From Leuconostoc lactis (lineage in GTDB: Bacteria > Bacillota > Bacilli > Lactobacillales > Lactobacillaceae), in assembly GCF_007954625.1 (NCBI RefSeq), contig NZ_CP042420.1:248001-312000 (forward strand): a stretch of DNA of 64,000 nucleotides, read 5' to 3'. The translations under genes and the position numbers were made by a program. Shown here in pieces: positions 16,870 to 25,404 of the stretch. The notes below the pieces were generated by a model. It ran no database searches. It saw only the letters and a program-made list of their open reading frames with translations, and had not been told where the DNA came from. Position 1 is the stretch's first letter. Each line of letters starts with the position of its first letter.

Positions 16870-17030
16870 AAGAAGACCCACATAAACAACACTATGCGCC
16901 GGCATGAGTTGTTTACATGAGTCTCACCATTTAAGACAATACCGGAACCGTACGTTCGATATAAGTAAGATTTTTAACCTTACTCGCTTTGACGGTATTG
17001 TCGCGGAAAATCCGCCAGTTACTCCCTCAG
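16870..17030 (-). ncRNA. yybP-ykoY (manganese) riboswitch with terminator
   Basis: On the minus strand the 5' block GAGGGAGTAACTGG (17015-17028) and the 3' block GGTGAGAC (16921-16928) are the conserved loops of the yybP-ykoY class, joined by a long GACAATACCG/CGGTATTGTC stem. Immediately after, a long stem (AGACTCATGTAAACAAC with GTTGTTTATGTGGGTCT, 16874-16924) with a T7 tail is a terminator that shares bases with GGTGAGAC. Mn2+ binding should prevent termination. Known members control Mn exporters. The match of the two conserved blocks and the position before a cation ATPase make this assignment strong. Confidence 0.88.
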
Positions 17031-17046
17031 GAATGATTATACCTTT

Positions 17047-17075
17047 ATTCTAACAAAGGCACGCCTATGACGCAA
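17047..17075 (-). promoter_or_regulatory. Promoter for riboswitch-ATPase transcript
   Basis: Minus-strand TTGCGT (17070-17075), 17-nt spacer, TAGAAT (17047-17052), just upstream of the yybP-ykoY element. Confidence 0.65.
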
Positions 17076-17113
17076 GTTACTGTCGGCGTACTATGAGATA
17101 GAATTTAATGTCT

Positions 17114-17142
17114 TTTACCCTGAAAATAGCGTAAAATAGAAT
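17114..17142 (+). promoter_or_regulatory. Promoter for yoaK-like gene
   Basis: TTTACC (17114-17119), 17-nt spacer, TAGAAT (17137-17142). Divergent from the ATPase promoter. Confidence 0.6.
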
Positions 17143-17155
17143 GATAAAAATAATT

Positions 17156-17211
17156 GGGGGGACCGCACGTAACGATGCCAATTGTCATCATCGTTACGTG
17201 CCGATTTATTT
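17156..17211 (+). promoter_or_regulatory. yoaK-like 5'UTR: G-rich SD, perfect 12-bp hairpin, then start
   Basis: GGGGGG (17156-17161) is followed by a perfect 12-bp inverted repeat CACGTAACGATG/CATCGTTACGTG (17166-17177 and 17189-17200, 11-nt loop), then 11 bases to the ATG at 17212. No SD exists between hairpin and ATG. Excising the hairpin leaves about 15 nt. The repeat could alternatively be an operator. Confidence 0.5.
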
Positions 17212-17895
17212 ATGTCAAAAAAAACGACACATCCGATTCATGAACGTCTCTATATCGCGTTACTCTTAGCAGCTAATTCTGGTTTTGTCGATGCCTACAC
17301 CTTTCAATATCATGGGGAACGGTTTGCCAGCTTACAAACGGGTAATATTATTCAAGCCGGCTTCTTATTGGCCAAAGGACAATTTACTGCCGCACAAAGT
17401 TTTATTTTACCGATCATTTTTTTCATATTAGGCGCTGCTTTTAACGGCATTCTCAAACGTGAATTCAAGATTGGTAAACTATCTCAACAACAACACAGCC
17501 TGCTCGTCGAAACTTTTGGCGTCTTGCTCGTTGTGATGTTGAGTCCCTATATCTCAAGTACCCTTTATATCACGTTACTGTCTTTCTTTTTAGCTATCCA
17601 ATTAGACGCTTTCCCTAAAGTTAAAGGGCTGCCTTTTACCAGTGTCATGTCGACAGGTAACCTCCGAAATGTTGGCGCTAACCTGATGACTTTCCTTTAC
17701 ACCAAAGACCGGCAAGCTCGTCACGATGCTTGGTTGTTTGCCCTCATTGTCTTAGCTTTTTTGGTTGGGGCGTTTGTCTCAACTTGCTTTGTGTACCTCT
17801 TTGATCATTACACGTTGATTGGTTCTAGCGTGATTTTACTCACTATTTTCACATTACTTTTTGATTTTTCAAAAAAAGGTGTTGACAAATATTAA
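17212..17895 (+). CDS. YoaK/DUF1275 family membrane protein
   Basis: 227-residue protein with about six membrane segments. The N-terminal LLAANSGFVDAYTFQYHGERFASLQTGN, rich in small residues, and the central TSVMSTGNLRNVGANL match the DUF1275/YoaK family. No molecular function is established for this family. I use ATG 17212 (MSKKTTHPI); an upstream TTG frame begins inside a hairpin. It is divergently transcribed from the riboswitch-controlled ATPase. It carries one cysteine in a membrane helix, more than most soluble neighbours. There is no terminator before the T-box leader that follows. Confidence 0.85.
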   Translation: MSKKTTHPIHERLYIALLLAANSGFVDAYTFQYHGERFASLQTGNIIQAGFLLAKGQFTAAQSFILPIIFFILGAAFNGILKREFKIGKLSQQQHSLLVETFGVLLVVMLSPYISSTLYITLLSFFLAIQLDAFPKVKGLPFTSVMSTGNLRNVGANLMTFLYTKDRQARHDAWLFALIVLAFLVGAFVSTCFVYLFDHYTLIGSSVILLTIFTLLFDFSKKGVDKY

Positions 17896-17949
17896 ACCAG
17901 TGCGTATTATAAAACTTAACGATTTTAGAAATAAACAAGTTGAACAGAA

Positions 17950-18224
17950 AAGTAGCAATTAAGCAAAGCCCAGAAAGCTAATGGTTGATGAAAATTAGCG
18001 TGCGTGAGATTGTGAAAATGACCTGTGATTGGTGTCGGCGAATTGGTTTACCATTTAGTCGGCAACGGTTTGGCCCTCGTTACTGGGCACACCATTCGGC
18101 TAGGATCATCTCCCGATGCCCGATGGTTAGTGAGCAAGTCAATAGTAATATTGACTGACAACTCAGAATGGTAACGCGCTTTTTTAGCCGCTTCTGTATT
18201 TAGGTATACAGAGGCGGTTTTTTT
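17950..18224 (+). ncRNA. T-box leader, methionine specifier, upstream of Met importer
   Basis: A T-box riboswitch fills the 397-base gap before metQ. The distal stem I pairs GCTAA/TTAGC with a GGTTGATGAAAA loop (17977-17999). An ATG at 18018-18020 in the context GAAAATGACC sits in the expected specifier loop and would read tRNA-Met. The T-box AGAATGGTAACGCG (18165-18178) is followed by a terminator (CCGCTTCTGTA/TACAGAGGCGG, 18188-18217) and T7. Uncharged tRNA-Met would favour antitermination. The specifier assignment depends on my hand alignment of stem I. Confidence 0.85.
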
Positions 18225-18292
18225 GTCCCTGTTAACCCGACCTGTCTTTTCTAAAATCACACAATTCATGACAACATTTGGGAGAATAACAC

Positions 18293-19141
18293 ATGAGTAA
18301 AGTAAAAAATTGGTTAATTGGTGGCGCCGCAATTGTGGCCATTGGTGGCATTGGCTACGCAAGTTTTGGTAAGCCAGCCCAACAGACAGACGGCAAAGTG
18401 GTCACTGTCGGCATTATGTCTGGTTCCAAGCAAGATAGCCAAATTTGGCAATCGGTGGCTAAAACCGCCAAAAAAGATTACGGCATTACCCTGAAATTCA
18501 AAGAATTTTCAGATTATAACCAACCAAACAAAGCCCTTGCCAATGGCGACATTGATATTAACGCCTTTCAACATTATGCGTTCCTTGATGCCTCTAACAA
18601 AGCAACGGGTAACAAGATTGTCGCACTTGGTGACACGGTCATTTCACCAATTCGTTTGTATAGTAATACCTATAAAAATGTCTCAGATTTCAAATCCGGT
18701 GATACGATTGTCGTGCCTAACGATGCGTCAAATGAAAGTCGTGCCCTCTACGTTTTGAAGGCTGCTGGCCTGATTGATTTGAAGCCAGGTTTAAAAACAG
18801 CAACTGTCAAGGACATTACTAAGAATCCAAAAGACTTAAAAATTAAGGAATTAGCCGCTGACCAAACAGCGCGTGCGTTATCAGATGTACAAGGTGCCGT
18901 GGTTAACGGAACTTACGCTGATACTGCTGGTCTTGATTACAAGAAGGCCATTTTCGTTGAACCCATCAACAAAGATTCTCATCAATGGGTCAACATTATT
19001 GCCGTTAATGCAAAAGATAAGAACAAACAAGCCCTCAAAGACGTTGTTAAAGCTTACCAAACACAAACCACAAAAGATGTGATCGATAAGGTTTATGATG
19101 GTGCCGAACTCGCCGCTTGGGGAAAAGATTTCTCTAAGTAA
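18293..19141 (+). CDS. metQ: Methionine-binding protein of ABC importer (MetQ/NlpA family), copy 1
   Basis: 282-residue NlpA-family substrate-binding protein. After an N-terminal hydrophobic anchor (residues 6-24) come KVVTVGIMSGSKQDSQIW, then NQPNKALANGDIDINAFQHYAFL and the VVNGTYAD segment, as in MetQ. It should bind methionine outside the cell and deliver it to MetNP. The usual lipobox Cys is absent: the segment after the hydrophobic stretch is YASFG, so the protein is more likely held by an uncleaved helix. A GGGAGA precedes the ATG. First gene of the T-box-controlled operon. Confidence 0.92.
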   Translation: MSKVKNWLIGGAAIVAIGGIGYASFGKPAQQTDGKVVTVGIMSGSKQDSQIWQSVAKTAKKDYGITLKFKEFSDYNQPNKALANGDIDINAFQHYAFLDASNKATGNKIVALGDTVISPIRLYSNTYKNVSDFKSGDTIVVPNDASNESRALYVLKAAGLIDLKPGLKTATVKDITKNPKDLKIKELAADQTARALSDVQGAVVNGTYADTAGLDYKKAIFVEPINKDSHQWVNIIAVNAKDKNKQALKDVVKAYQTQTTKDVIDKVYDGAELAAWGKDFSK

Positions 19142-19258
19142 AGTTTGATCAGTAACGATTGGTTTACTGATCTGAGCGTCACATCAGTTGGCATGGGACG
19201 TTCAGATCAGCGAACCATTCGCTAACCACCCACCCCCCGCTATAAAGGAGATTGTCAC

Positions 19259-20104
19259 ATGAGTCAAAAAAAGAATTGGATTATTGGCGGTGTTGCTGTT
19301 GCAGCCATTGCCGTAGGTGCTTACTTTAGTTTTGGTGGTCACAGCAAAGAAACGGCCAACAAGACGGTCACAATCGGTGTCATGGCTGGTGACAAGAACG
19401 AAGACGAAATTTGGCAATCGGTCAAGGAAACCGCCAAGAAGAAGTACGGCATCACTTTAAAGACCAAGAAGTTCACTGATTATCTCCAACCTAACAAGGC
19501 CTTGTCTGCTGGAGAAATTGACTTGAACGCTTTCCAAAACTACCCTTACTTGGCAAACTGGAATAAGCAATATAAAACAGATATTGTCGCAATTGGTGAT
19601 ACTTGGACGACACCATTACGTATTTATTCCGATAAGTACAAGCAAGTCAGTGACATCCAAGATGGTGACCAAATCACCATTGCTAACGATCCAACAAACG
19701 AAAACCGTGGTCTCCATTTGTTGGCTGATGCTGGTCTTATCAAGCTTAAAGATACAACCCAAGCCACACCAAAGGACATTATTTCAAATCCAAAGCATTT
19801 GAAGATCACCCCAGTTGATGGCTCACAAACAGCAGCATCCCTAAATGATCCTAAGGTTGGCGCTGCGGTCGTCAACACCAACTATGCCAAGTCGGCAAAC
19901 TTGAATATTGATTCAGCAATTTTTGTTGAAAGTTTGAATAAGAACTCTGAGCAATACTTCAACTTTATCGCAGCCAACAAAAAGGACAAAGATAAGCAAA
20001 TCCTAAAGGACGTGGTGAAGTCATTGCAAACTGAGAAAACCAAAGAATTAGTGAAAAAGTACTACGGTAATGCCGAAATTACCGTTTGGGATTACAAGAA
20101 GTAA
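19259..20104 (+). CDS. metQ: Methionine-binding protein of ABC importer (MetQ/NlpA family), copy 2
   Basis: 281-residue paralogue of the preceding gene with the same layout: hydrophobic N-terminus (residues 6-25), KTVTIGVMAGDKNEDEIW, QPNKALSAGEIDLNAFQNYPYL and VVNTNYAK. The two copies look clearly diverged (roughly half-identical by eye), so they may have different ligand preference, for example D-/L-methionine, sulfoxide or Met peptides; this is not decided by sequence. It also lacks a lipobox Cys (YFSFG at that place). An AAAGGAG lies ahead of the ATG. The 117-base gap from copy 1 has no terminator. Confidence 0.92.
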   Translation: MSQKKNWIIGGVAVAAIAVGAYFSFGGHSKETANKTVTIGVMAGDKNEDEIWQSVKETAKKKYGITLKTKKFTDYLQPNKALSAGEIDLNAFQNYPYLANWNKQYKTDIVAIGDTWTTPLRIYSDKYKQVSDIQDGDQITIANDPTNENRGLHLLADAGLIKLKDTTQATPKDIISNPKHLKITPVDGSQTAASLNDPKVGAAVVNTNYAKSANLNIDSAIFVESLNKNSEQYFNFIAANKKDKDKQILKDVVKSLQTEKTKELVKKYYGNAEITVWDYKK

Positions 20105-20166
20105 CCACAAATCATCACCATCTGTAAGCTTGCTTACAGGTACATATGTTTAACGGGAGAACACAT

Positions 20167-21513
20167 ATGACAATCCGACAAGACTACCTCACTTTACTTG
20201 AAGAACTTGTGGCCATTCCGAGTGTTTCCGCTCAGGCAGCGTCACTACCCGAAGCAGCCACAACGATTGCCAACGCTTTTCGCCAACTTGGCGCTAAAGT
20301 AACTTACGATGACACCTATTTTGCCCCGTTTGTGCTGGCTGAATTCACCAGTGACCAACCCGATGCCAAGACACTTGTGATTTATAACCACTATGATGTC
20401 CAACCCGCCGAACCACTTGACCTGTGGACGACTGCGCCATATAGCTTGTCATCACGTGATGGCAAGCTATATGGCCGCGGGGTTGACGACGATAAAGGCA
20501 ATTTAACTGCACGCTTAGCGGCAGTTGCCGAGTATTTAAAAGAAAATGACCAAACCTTACCGGTTAATATCATCTTTATCGTCGAAGGCGCCGAAGAAAC
20601 TGCCTCACAATACTTACCAGAATACTTGGTAAAACATGCCAACACCATCAAGGCTGATTTAGTGCTTTGGGAATCTGGTGGTAAAAATGCGGATGAGATT
20701 GTCGAAATTTATGGTGGTAATAAAGGGATTGTGACCTTTGAATTAACCGCTAACACAGCGGACAGTGACCTTCATTCATCATTGTCGGCTGTTGTTGACT
20801 CGGCCCCTATCCGCTTATCACAAGCCATTGCCTCATTATTTGACCAACAAGGCAATATTGCCGTACCGCATTTTTATGATGAAGTCATCGCACCAAACGC
20901 ACGTGAAAAGGCTTTAATTGGCCAGTTACCTTTAACACGAGAAGATTTAGTGGCGCAACACGGCCTAAAAGTGCCACTTTATACAGATCGTAACGGCCAA
21001 GATTTAAAAGAAACCTTGTATTTCCAACCAACCCTTAATGTCCAAGGCATCATCTCAGGGTATAATGATAAAGGTGTCAAAACTGTCTTACCCGCGACCG
21101 CCACGGCTAAATTAGAAGCGCGCTTAGTTCCTAATATGTCACCTGACATTACGTTACAACGCATTGCTGATCATTTGACTGCACAAGGTTTTGCGGATAT
21201 TACCGTTACCAAAACACTGGGGCTAGCTGGTTATCGCAGCGATATGTCTGACCCAGAAATTCAACGGGTCATCTCAGTGGCCAAAGCCTATTACCAAGTA
21301 GACCCCGTAGTCATGCCCACATCACCCGGCACTGGTCCAATGGCAACGATTTATGCAGCTTTGCAGGCCCCAATTGCCAGCCTTGGCGTTGGTTATGCCA
21401 ATAACCTCGACCATGCGCCAAACGAGCATATTCGTTTGGTTGATTATGACCAACATATTGATGCCGTCAAAGCTTTAATTAAGAGTTATCAAGCATCTCA
21501 ACTAAAGGAGTAA
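20167..21513 (+). CDS. M20 family metallopeptidase (dipeptidase type)
   Basis: 448-residue M20/M25/M40 peptidase. Metal-site motifs: VIYNHYDVQPAE (residues about 76-87), GRGVDDDKGN (about 105-114), and FIVEGAEETAS (about 139-149). A lid/dimerisation domain with SDLHSSLSAVVDSAP sits in the middle. The C-terminal SPGTGPMATIYAALQAP and NNLDHAPNEHI complete the active site. Start is ATG 20167 with GGGAGA upstream. The metQ-M20 peptidase-metN-metP order is also known in streptococci, which suggests that it releases methionine from imported Met peptides or derivatives. The natural substrate is not established. Confidence 0.9.
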   Translation: MTIRQDYLTLLEELVAIPSVSAQAASLPEAATTIANAFRQLGAKVTYDDTYFAPFVLAEFTSDQPDAKTLVIYNHYDVQPAEPLDLWTTAPYSLSSRDGKLYGRGVDDDKGNLTARLAAVAEYLKENDQTLPVNIIFIVEGAEETASQYLPEYLVKHANTIKADLVLWESGGKNADEIVEIYGGNKGIVTFELTANTADSDLHSSLSAVVDSAPIRLSQAIASLFDQQGNIAVPHFYDEVIAPNAREKALIGQLPLTREDLVAQHGLKVPLYTDRNGQDLKETLYFQPTLNVQGIISGYNDKGVKTVLPATATAKLEARLVPNMSPDITLQRIADHLTAQGFADITVTKTLGLAGYRSDMSDPEIQRVISVAKAYYQVDPVVMPTSPGTGPMATIYAALQAPIASLGVGYANNLDHAPNEHIRLVDYDQHIDAVKALIKSYQASQLKE

Positions 21514-21517
21514 ATGA

Positions 21518-22597
21518 ATGAGTCAACCCATTATTGCATTAGACAATATTACTGTCGCTTTCCATCAAAAAAAACGGACCATTACTGCCGTGAACAACGT
21601 CTCTGTCCATGTTGAACGTGGGGACGTTTACGGCATTGTTGGTTATTCAGGTGCTGGTAAATCAACATTAGTACGCGTCATTAACCTCTTGCAAGAACCA
21701 ACCAGTGGTTCTGTGGTCGTCAACGGCGAAGTTTTCTTTCAAAGTGATGATAAGACCGGCAAAATTACCCGCATTTCTAGCCAAAAGCTCCGTGATCGCC
21801 GACGCAAAATTGGGATGATTTTCCAACATTTCAACTTGCTAAACGAACGCACGGTAACAGAAAACGTGGCGTTTGCCTTACAACACAGTCCATTATCTGA
21901 AAAAGAAAAAGCCAAAAAAGTGGCTGAACTCCTTGAATTGGTTGACCTATCTGATCGCGCACAACAATATCCGTCACAACTTTCTGGTGGTCAAAAGCAA
22001 CGTGTGGCCATCGCCCGCGCTTTGGCCAATGACCCTGAAATTTTAATTTCCGATGAAGCCACTTCGGCACTGGATCCCAAGACGACGAATCAAATTTTGG
22101 CCTTGCTCAAAAAGCTCAACCGAGAATTTGGTTTGACAATTGTGCTCATCACCCACGAAATGCAGGCCGTCAAAGAAATCGCCAATAAAGTCGCGGTCAT
22201 GCAAAATGGTGAAATCATTGAACGTGGCTCACTGCTAGATATCTTTGCCCAACCAAAGGAACAATTAACCAAAGAGTTCATCGAAACCGCGACGAACATT
22301 GATAAGGCGATTGAAACAGTTACAGCTCAACCCATGGTCCAAAACTTACAACCCAACGAAATCTTTGTCCGCTTGTCTTATGTCGGTGAGACAACCGATG
22401 AACCACTTATCGCTGGGCTTTTCCGTGATTTCAATGTGACGGCCAATATTTTGTACGGTAACATTGAAGTCTTACAAGATACACCGGTTGGCTCACTACT
22501 CGTGATTCTATCAGGGACCCCTGAACAAATTAAAGCATCGATTTCAACCTTAGCTGATCATCACGTTGAAGTCGAAATCCTTAAAGGAGGGCAATAA
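21518..22597 (+). CDS. metN: Methionine ABC transporter ATP-binding protein MetN
   Basis: 359-residue ABC ATPase. Walker [12 protein letters not shown] (residues about 43-53), Q-loop MIFQHFNLL, signature [15 protein letters not shown], and Walker [14 protein letters not shown] are intact. The C-terminal 90 residues form the NIL domain ([17 protein letters not shown] onward), which in E. coli MetN binds methionine and gives trans-inhibition. It starts 4 bases after the peptidase stop, with AAAGGAG inside the peptidase's last codons. Together with MetP and the MetQ proteins it forms the importer. Confidence 0.95.
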   Translation: MSQPIIALDNITVAFHQKKRTITAVNNVSVHVERGDVYGIVGYSGAGKSTLVRVINLLQEPTSGSVVVNGEVFFQSDDKTGKITRISSQKLRDRRRKIGMIFQHFNLLNERTVTENVAFALQHSPLSEKEKAKKVAELLELVDLSDRAQQYPSQLSGGQKQRVAIARALANDPEILISDEATSALDPKTTNQILALLKKLNREFGLTIVLITHEMQAVKEIANKVAVMQNGEIIERGSLLDIFAQPKEQLTKEFIETATNIDKAIETVTAQPMVQNLQPNEIFVRLSYVGETTDEPLIAGLFRDFNVTANILYGNIEVLQDTPVGSLLVILSGTPEQIKASISTLADHHVEVEILKGGQ

Positions 22598-22599
22598 TC

Positions 22600-23295
22600 A
22601 TGCAGACATGGTTCGCACAGACATTTCCAAATGTGGTTTATCAAGGCTGGACTGGTGATACTGGTTGGCTAACGGCCATTAATGAAACACTCTTTATGAC
22701 ATTTTGGTCCGCTCTTTTTGGCGGTTTGCTTGGCCTGATTTTTGGGGTTGGCTTGGTGATTACAGCACCTAATGGGATCACCCCAAATCGCGCCGGCTTT
22801 TGGCTCTTAGATAAAATCGTCTCAATCTTCCGTGCTGTCCCATTCATTATTTTACTAGCTGCCATTGCACCATTTACCAAGCTTTTGGTCGGCACACAAA
22901 TTGGGACAACTGCGGCGCTTGTGCCTTTGTCACTCGGTGTCTTTCCTTTCTATGCCCGTCAAGTACAAGTCGCTTTATCAGAAGTCGACGGCGGTATTGT
23001 TGAAGCCGCACAATCTGTGGGCGCCTCATTTTGGGATATCGTCTTCGGTGTTTACTTGCGTGAAGGCCGTTCAGAAATCATTCGTGTCTCAACTGTCACA
23101 CTCATTAGTTTAATTGGTTTGACAGCCATGGCTGGTGCCATTGGTGCTGGTGGTTTGGGTAACATGGCCATTTCTTATGGTTATAACCGTTTTGCCACAG
23201 ATACGACCTGGTTTGCCACTATTCTTGTCTTAATTCTTGTCTTGATTGTACAAGTGGTGGGTGATTACCTCGCTAAAAAGTTAAGCCATAAGTAA
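22600..23295 (+). CDS. metP: Methionine ABC transporter permease MetP
   Basis: 231-residue permease with five to six transmembrane helices of the MetI/MetP type. The N-terminal region ETLFMTFWSALFGGLLGLIFG opens the first helix, and the coupling (EAA-like) loop is DGGIVEAAQSVGASFWDIVF (residues about 129-148). The C-terminal TAMAGAIGAGGLGNMAISYGYNR segment is strongly conserved in the family. It begins 2 bases after metN with AAAGGAGG just upstream. It is the last gene of the T-box operon; a strong terminator follows. Confidence 0.95.
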   Translation: MQTWFAQTFPNVVYQGWTGDTGWLTAINETLFMTFWSALFGGLLGLIFGVGLVITAPNGITPNRAGFWLLDKIVSIFRAVPFIILLAAIAPFTKLLVGTQIGTTAALVPLSLGVFPFYARQVQVALSEVDGGIVEAAQSVGASFWDIVFGVYLREGRSEIIRVSTVTLISLIGLTAMAGAIGAGGLGNMAISYGYNRFATDTTWFATILVLILVLIVQVVGDYLAKKLSHK

Positions 23296-23324
23296 GCACG
23301 CTTATCAAATATAATCGCTTATAA

Positions 23325-23358
23325 AAAATGCTAATACCTCGCGTATTAGCATTTTTAT
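23325..23358 (+). terminator. Terminator of met importer operon
   Basis: Stem AATGCTAATAC/GTATTAGCATT (23327-23353) with 5-nt loop and T5. Confidence 0.9.
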
Positions 23359-23429
23359 TATTTTGGCAATAAATCCGTTACCTTTTATGAGCGGTGCGGT
23401 CGTACTCATCCTGATTTTTCTACCCACTA

Positions 23430-23456
23430 AAAAAGACTAGCATCAGCTAGTCTTTT
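23430..23456 (-). terminator. Terminator of nagA-nagR
   Basis: Stem GACTAGC/GCTAGTC with ATCA-type loop (23435-23452) flanked by A/T tracts, just downstream of the nagR stop. Confidence 0.85.
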
Positions 23457-23460
23457 AACG

Positions 23461-24168
23461 TTATCGTGTCAATGTAAATTCAAAACGTTCGCCCACATAA
23501 TACGAACGGACATATTCAAACGGTCGATCATTTTGGTCAAAAGAGACTTGACGTACCGTCAAAATCGCATCCCCACGCTTAATTTGTAACAATTCTGCCA
23601 GGCGTTCGTTGGCCAGACTGGCTGAAATCGTTTGTTCTGCGCGACCAGGTTGCACGCCAGCCTTGCCCAACGTCACATATAACGATTCGGTCAGGTCATG
23701 CTTGGAAAAATTCGTCACCAACTTTGCTGGTACTGTCGTCCGTTCAAGCAAAATAGGTTCATCATCCCCCATACGCAACCGTTCCATCACAATCACCTCA
23801 TCAGTTTGCGCCAATTGCAAATGCGCCATTTCAGAGGCTGATGGTGACGTGACTCTATAACTCACAGTTTTCGTGCTTGCCACGCGTCCTGTAGCAGCCA
23901 TCAATTCCGTAAAACTGGTCATGCCTAAGGCACGCTCTGAAACCTTTTGCTCTGCGACATACGTCCCAGACCCAACTTTACGTTCCAATAAACCTTCGTC
24001 AACGAGTGTTTGTACAGCTTGCCGTAGTGTCATTCGTGACACATTAAAAGCCGCCGCCAATTCACGTTCGGCTGGTAGTCGCTTATGTGACTGCCATTCC
24101 CCTGCCTCGATGCGCGCTTTAATTTGATTATGAATTTGGATGTAACGTGGTGTCGCAGGTTTTGTCAT
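23461..24168 (-). CDS. nagR: GntR/HutC family repressor, probable NagR (YvoA)
   Basis: 235-residue regulator with an N-terminal GntR winged helix (RLPAERELAAAFNVSRMTLRQAV, residues about 25-47) and a C-terminal UTRA effector domain. Its start overlaps the nagA stop, with GGAAGA upstream. In B. subtilis the orthologue NagR/YvoA binds dre sites close to ATTGGTATAGACC and is released by GlcN-6-P or GlcNAc-6-P. An almost identical palindrome lies in the nagA promoter, so autoregulation of nagA-nagR by this protein is a strong inference. Confidence 0.9.
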   Translation of the reverse strand: MTKPATPRYIQIHNQIKARIEAGEWQSHKRLPAERELAAAFNVSRMTLRQAVQTLVDEGLLERKVGSGTYVAEQKVSERALGMTSFTELMAATGRVASTKTVSYRVTSPSASEMAHLQLAQTDEVIVMERLRMGDDEPILLERTTVPAKLVTNFSKHDLTESLYVTLGKAGVQPGRAEQTISASLANERLAELLQIKRGDAILTVRQVSFDQNDRPFEYVRSYYVGERFEFTLTR

Positions 24169-25313
24169 TAATTCTTCCGTGCAAATCGACGACCCAATGA
24201 ATACGTCGCCAATAATTGCATATCTTCCTTATTAAATAAATTGAAATCAGCATCCTTGCCAATCGCAAGTTCGCCCTTTTGGGTCAGCCCAAATTCACGG
24301 GCTTGATTGACTGAACTCATTTGAACAGCAGCTTGAATGTCAGCAGATGTCATCTGTTGAATATTACGGAATGCGTCATCATAAGCTAACACTGAACCCG
24401 CGAGATGCCCATTTTCAAGACGGGCTTGCTTATCTTTCACGATCACTTTTTGACCACCAAGTTCAGAAACCCCGTCACCAAGGCCTTCAGCTCGCATGGA
24501 ATCCGTAATTAATTCTAACTGTTCAGGCCCTTTCAAACGAAAGGCCAATTCTAGCATATCAGGGGCGATGTGGAAACCATCAGCGATTAATTCCGCCGTG
24601 ATTGATGATTCAAGCATCGCATGGCCCGTCACGCCAGGTTCTCGATGGTGGAGTGGCCGTTGCGCATTGTAAAGATGTGTCACGTGTGTCGCGCGTGAAT
24701 GGGTCAATTGTTCACGTGTCGCATTAGAGTGCCCGACTGACGGGCGAATATTATGCGCCAACATAAAGGCTTCAAAATCAGGCATGCCACCGTTTTCGGG
24801 CGCATACGTGACTAAGCGAATCCGTTCACCAGATAAAGCATACCACTTTTTGAGCAATTCAGTATCAGGATCAACAATGTATTCTTCTGGCTGCGCGCCC
24901 ATAAAGACCTTGTTAATGAATGGTCCTTCCAAATGAATGCCTTGAATAACTGGGTTTGTTTTTGCCACTTGGTCAATCGTCACCAAGGCGCGTTCAATAT
25001 TTTCTGGGGATTGCGTCATGGTTGTGGGAAAAAGTGACGTAATCCCTTCGGTCACCATCAAGTTAACCATCTCATTAAGCTTTTCAGGATCCCCGTCCAT
25101 CGTATCGAAACCATAGCCACCGTGCTTATGCACATCGATAAAGCCAGGCACCACTAAACGGCCACTGGCCTCCTCAATCACTGTATCTTCAGCATCAGGG
25201 ACAAAATCTGCCATATAACCGACATCTAAAATCTTATCAGAAAAACGGATATACGCATCTGGCATGTGCTTGTATCCTGTGTAAAGATCAATATTTTTCA
25301 ATAATTTTACCAT
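24168..25313 (-). CDS. nagA: N-acetylglucosamine-6-phosphate deacetylase
   Basis: 381-residue amidohydrolase that deacetylates GlcNAc-6-P to GlcN-6-P in amino-sugar use and cell-wall recycling. Seen in order: VPGFIDVHKHGGYGFDTMDG (residues about 48-67), GIHLEGPFI with the metal-binding Glu, GHSNATREQ, THLYNAQRPLHHREPG, LIADGFHI, and LITDSMRAEG with the catalytic Asp. The ATG at 25313 gives the family N-terminus MVKLLKNIDLYTGY; an in-frame TTG at 25346 would add 11 residues. Neither has an SD close by (separate entry). Confidence 0.93.
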   Translation of the reverse strand: MVKLLKNIDLYTGYKHMPDAYIRFSDKILDVGYMADFVPDAEDTVIEEASGRLVVPGFIDVHKHGGYGFDTMDGDPEKLNEMVNLMVTEGITSLFPTTMTQSPENIERALVTIDQVAKTNPVIQGIHLEGPFINKVFMGAQPEEYIVDPDTELLKKWYALSGERIRLVTYAPENGGMPDFEAFMLAHNIRPSVGHSNATREQLTHSRATHVTHLYNAQRPLHHREPGVTGHAMLESSITAELIADGFHIAPDMLELAFRLKGPEQLELITDSMRAEGLGDGVSELGGQKVIVKDKQARLENGHLAGSVLAYDDAFRNIQQMTSADIQAAVQMSSVNQAREFGLTQKGELAIGKDADFNLFNKEDMQLLATYSLGRRFARKN

Positions 25314-25387
25314 GATTATACGTGTCACAGTATCATCATTATTCAACTACACACATTGAATAATTTATATGCTTAGACACTGCCTCC
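25314..25387 (-). promoter_or_regulatory. nagA 5'UTR: SD and start separated by a nested hairpin
   Basis: On the minus strand GGAGG (25383-25387) is followed after 2 bases by GTGTC (25376-25380), which can pair with GACAC (25322-25326). Inside this outer stem is a perfect 8-bp hairpin TTATTCAA/TTGAATAA (25339-25363). The ATG lies 8 bases past the outer stem. Linear distance is 69 nt; with the structure excised it is 10 nt. A 13-codon ORF from a GTG at 25380 also fits in this leader but sits only 2 nt from the SD. Confidence 0.5.
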
Positions 25388-25404
25388 TTTTTCTAACTAT
25401 CCTC

